DNA from: Bordetella parapertussis
GTDB lineage: Bacteria > Pseudomonadota > Gammaproteobacteria > Burkholderiales > SG8-41
Assembly (NCBI GenBank): GCA_945870465.1
Contig: CAMBSS010000182.1
Span: forward strand, 1 to 8,161
DNA: 8,161 nt
Direction of reading: 5' to 3'
Part shown: positions 6,349-8,161 of the stretch, piece after piece
Layout: each line of letters begins with the position of its first letter
Numbering within the stretch: the first letter of the stretch is position 1
Position numbers and translations under genes: made by a program
Notes under the pieces: generated by a model
What the model saw: the letters and a program-made list of their open reading frames with translations, nothing else
Told to the model about the DNA's origin: nothing
Database searches by the model: none

Positions 6349-6433
6349 CCGCAAAGGCGCAGAGACGCGAAGGAGTCGCAAAAAAACAATCGTATTCCTT
6401 GCGGTTTTACTTTGCGCCTTTGCGCCTTTGCGG
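6349..6433. repeat. Inverted repeat made of 8-base tandem units (element C)
   Basis: The right arm, 6411-6433, is TTTGCGCC, TTTGCGCC, TTTGCGG, an 8-base period. The left arm, 6349-6371, is its reverse complement with three differences in 23 positions; the outer 13 bases (6349-6361 against 6421-6433) match perfectly. Both arms start CCGC at the outer edge. The spacer contains a run of seven A (6380-6386). The element fills the gap between the carboxyltransferase stop and the biotin carboxylase start, and its left edge lies within a base or two of the AAGGG ribosome-binding site of the latter. It matches elements A and B in design, with a shorter unit and a more decayed arm. Confidence 0.82.
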
Positions 6434-6440
6434 TCGCTTG

Positions 6441-7976
6441 TTAATAGCTCGTCGGCCAGGTGCGCATCAAATGCTGGCCGACACCCTTGGTCATGCGTAA
6501 TTTGTAGACTTCGAGCATGCGAATTAAATAATCGCGTGTCTCCGCCGGACGGATCACCGACTGCGCGGCGAACACTGATGCGAGCCCCCATACATCGGAT
6601 CCTTGCTCGATTTCGGCAAGCCGCGCAGGGTAATCCGCATCGCCCGGTTTAACGCCATGTACGATGGTGGTAGCAAACTCCGGGCTCATGAAACTGATTT
6701 CGGCCGTCGGCCACGCCGCGATATCGTCAGAGTGCCGGCCGCCACCCATGCAGACGTAAGCGCGACCGTAACTTTTACGCAATATTACCGACAGCTTGGG
6801 CACCGTGACCAAAGTCATCGCGTTCATGAAATTCATGATCTTGCCCGGCGCACCGCTTTTTTCGGCTTCGGTACCAATCTGGAAACCCGGTGTGTCGACC
6901 AGCAGCACGATGGGCACGTTGAACGAATCGCACAGCACCAGAAAATCCACGATCTTGCGGCAGGCATCGGCGTCGAGCGCGCCGCCGCGATGCAGCGGGT
7001 TGTTGGCGACTATGCCGACGCTTTTGCCGCCAAGGCGCGCCAGCGAGACGGTAGCGCTCTTACCGAAGCGCGGCTTCAGTTCGAACATCGAGTCTTTGTC
7101 GACCAGCGCCTTGATCACGCGCTTCATGTCGTACACCTGGGTGCGCTTCTCGGGCACGATGGAAAATACGTCTTTCATGTCGGCGCCGGAACCCGCTGGC
7201 ACCGGCGCGTCCGGCGGCGCTTCACGATGATGGCTGGGCAGATAGGAGAGGAACCGCTTGATAGCGGCGAACATTTCCTCTTCGGTATCGACGACCTGAT
7301 CGATGAGACCGGTGATTTCGGCGTGCATGCGCCAGCCGCCCAGCGCTTCGAGGTCGACTTTTTCGTTGAGCGCCATTTCAATCAGACGCGGGCTCGACAC
7401 TGCCATCGTCGCGCCCTTCTGCATGACGGCAAAATCGGCCAGGCACGCAAGCCACGCCGACGAGCCGAACGACGGGCCGACGACCGCGGTGGCGAGCGGG
7501 GTTTCGCGCGTACGGCGGAACTGGGTGTTGTCGTTGCCGAGCAAGAGTCCCATGCCACGCGCGCCCATCGCATCAGGCAGGCGTGCGCCCGTCGATTCTC
7601 CGACGACCACGAGCGGCATACCGCGCTCGGTGGCGGTGCGTTTCATGTGGCCGACCTTTTTGCCGTTGGTCGCACTCGTCGAGGCGCCCTTAACAGTAAA
7701 GTCGTTAACGACAATTGCCACGTCGCGATTGTCTATGCGCGCGAAGCCGGCGATCTTGCCGTCGGTTTGCGTTTCCGCTTCCTGCTCGGGATACACGCCC
7801 GACGCGCCGAACAGTCCCGACTCGATAAAGCTGCCGGCATCCACCAGTGCCGCGATGCGCTCGCGCGCGTTCAGTTGACCGGCTTTCTTCCGTCGCGCCA
7901 GCTTGTCCGCGCCGCCCATGCCAAGCGCCCGGGCGCGCCGCGCTTCGTATTCCTCGAGTAGTTTTTCAAATGCCAT
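6441..7976 (-). CDS. Acyl-CoA carboxylase carboxyltransferase subunit (divergent PccB-like)
   Basis: At 511 residues this has the two-crotonase-domain layout and length of PccB/AccD5-type carboxyltransferases, which move the carboxyl group from biotin to an acyl-CoA. Family features: an N-terminal helix with KLARRKKAGQLNARERI (25-41), the NDFTVKGAS segment (91-99), LLVDTPGFQIGTE (358-370), AWPTAEISFM (421-430) and VIRPAETRDYLIRMLEV (474-490). Several substrate-site motifs are unlike propionyl- or acetyl-CoA enzymes: the usual DSGGAR is ESTGAR (127-132), the usual CAGGA is SFGSS (169-173), and after DTPGF the usual GGIIRHGA is replaced by SGAPGKIMNFMN (374-385). The substrate is therefore probably something else. 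AGGA at 7987-7984 precedes the ATG by seven bases. It is the first complete gene of the cluster and is followed by the biotin carboxylase. Confidence 0.92.
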   Translation of the reverse strand: MAFEKLLEEYEARRARALGMGGADKLARRKKAGQLNARERIAALVDAGSFIESGLFGASGVYPEQEAETQTDGKIAGFARIDNRDVAIVVNDFTVKGASTSATNGKKVGHMKRTATERGMPLVVVGESTGARLPDAMGARGMGLLLGNDNTQFRRTRETPLATAVVGPSFGSSAWLACLADFAVMQKGATMAVSSPRLIEMALNEKVDLEALGGWRMHAEITGLIDQVVDTEEEMFAAIKRFLSYLPSHHREAPPDAPVPAGSGADMKDVFSIVPEKRTQVYDMKRVIKALVDKDSMFELKPRFGKSATVSLARLGGKSVGIVANNPLHRGGALDADACRKIVDFLVLCDSFNVPIVLLVDTPGFQIGTEAEKSGAPGKIMNFMNAMTLVTVPKLSVILRKSYGRAYVCMGGGRHSDDIAAWPTAEISFMSPEFATTIVHGVKPGDADYPARLAEIEQGSDVWGLASVFAAQSVIRPAETRDYLIRMLEVYKLRMTKGVGQHLMRTWPTSY

Positions 7977-7983
7977 AGTCTGG

Positions 7984-7987
7984 TCCT
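7984..7987 (-). promoter_or_regulatory. Ribosome-binding site of the carboxyltransferase gene
   Basis: On the minus strand AGGA is followed by seven bases and the ATG at 7976. This supports the chosen start over later in-frame Met codons and gives the full N-terminal helix typical of the family. Confidence 0.6.
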
Positions 7988-8082
7988 GGTTGAATTTTTA
8001 CGGTTGCATGCCGGCGCCGCGAATTGCCGGCGGCAGGGCGACCGTGTGATCAGGCGCGTGCGCGTTTGGAGTAAGCACGCAG

Positions 8083-8161
8083 TCAATCTTTCGCGATGCC
8101 AAGATCGGTCAGCGTCTGCTTCCACGCTCCGTACTGGGTATCGTAATACTTAAGGGCCTCG
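8083..8161 (-). CDS. C-terminal end of a probable TctC/Bug-type solute-binding protein (partial)
   Basis: The minus strand is open from the window edge to a TGA at 8085-8083, giving the last 25 residues, EALKYYDTQYGAWKQTLTDL then GIAKD. An aromatic, charged helix ending in a short Leu-Gly-Ile tail resembles the C termini of tripartite tricarboxylate transporter binding proteins (TctC/Bug), periplasmic proteins that deliver carboxylates to a membrane transporter. With so few residues the call rests on general resemblance and on context, since a carboxylic-acid activating operon follows 106 bases downstream on the same strand. Another family cannot be excluded. If correct, it would supply the substrate for the CoA ligase. 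Confidence 0.45.
   Translation of the reverse strand, partial: EALKYYDTQYGAWKQTLTDLGIAKD

Noticed and set aside
1331..6433. The possibility that the three repeat elements are CRISPR fragments
   Set aside because: The units are only 8-10 bases, contiguous without unique spacers of regular length, and arranged as inverted arms, which does not fit a CRISPR array.
6603..7961. A 452-codon open frame on the plus strand
   Set aside because: It lies wholly antisense to the well-supported carboxyltransferase gene, and its translation is rich in His and Arg with no recognisable motif, as expected for a shadow frame in GC-rich DNA.
8010..8031. Inverted GCCGGC pair with a 10-base loop between the transporter-like gene and the carboxyltransferase gene
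   Set aside because: A six-pair stem without a U-tract; GC-rich self-complementary hexamers are common by chance in this DNA.
7871..8125. An 84-codon frame on the minus strand overlapping the carboxyltransferase start
   Set aside because: It runs through the carboxyltransferase N terminus in another phase and through the end of the upstream gene; the translation is low-quality.

Overview
The window reads as part of a proteobacterial chromosome, most likely an uncultured or environmental betaproteobacterium. This placement is an inference from the GC-rich coding style, the gene families and the apparent tail of a TctC/Bug-type solute-binding protein; no marker gene is present to prove it. Every gene I can support lies on the minus strand, so transcription runs from the right edge to the left.

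Right to centre (8161 to 886), in transcription order: the last 25 codons of a probable tripartite tricarboxylate transporter binding protein; a biotin-dependent acyl-CoA carboxylase carboxyltransferase (7976-6441); a biotin carboxylase (6334-4982); the ATP-grasp beta subunit of an ADP-forming acyl-CoA synthetase (4985-4287), whose start codon overlaps the carboxylase stop as ATGA; the alpha subunit of that synthetase (4114-2669); an iron-alcohol-dehydrogenase-fold protein (2662-1454), six bases downstream; and a hotdog thioesterase of the FlK (fluoroacetyl-CoA thioesterase-like) type (1281-886). The set looks like one catabolic operon: import a carboxylic acid, activate it as a CoA thioester using ATP, carboxylate the acyl-CoA, reduce or rearrange it, and release a CoA ester. 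The substrate cannot be read from the sequence. No biotin carboxyl carrier protein is encoded in the window, although both catalytic carboxylase subunits require one.

Three of the intergenic gaps (1331-1426, 4131-4277, 6349-6433) hold two-armed inverted repeats built from short tandem units. The three elements follow one design (outer end CCGC, then repeated CGC-purine units) but have different unit lengths: 10, 9 and 8 bases. Two of them abut the ribosome-binding site of the next gene.

Left end (1 to about 885): visibly poorer in GC than the rest. It contains a 98-residue membrane protein, the start of a second membrane protein overlapping it by ATGA, and a doubtful 63-codon reading frame upstream. 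About 265 bases between that frame and the thioesterase gene show nothing convincing. This is probably an unrelated small operon.

The most unusual points are the dehydrogenase-fold protein that has lost most canonical metal ligands, the divergent carboxyltransferase in a carboxylase/CoA-ligase operon without a carrier protein, and the three related inverted repeats with different periods.
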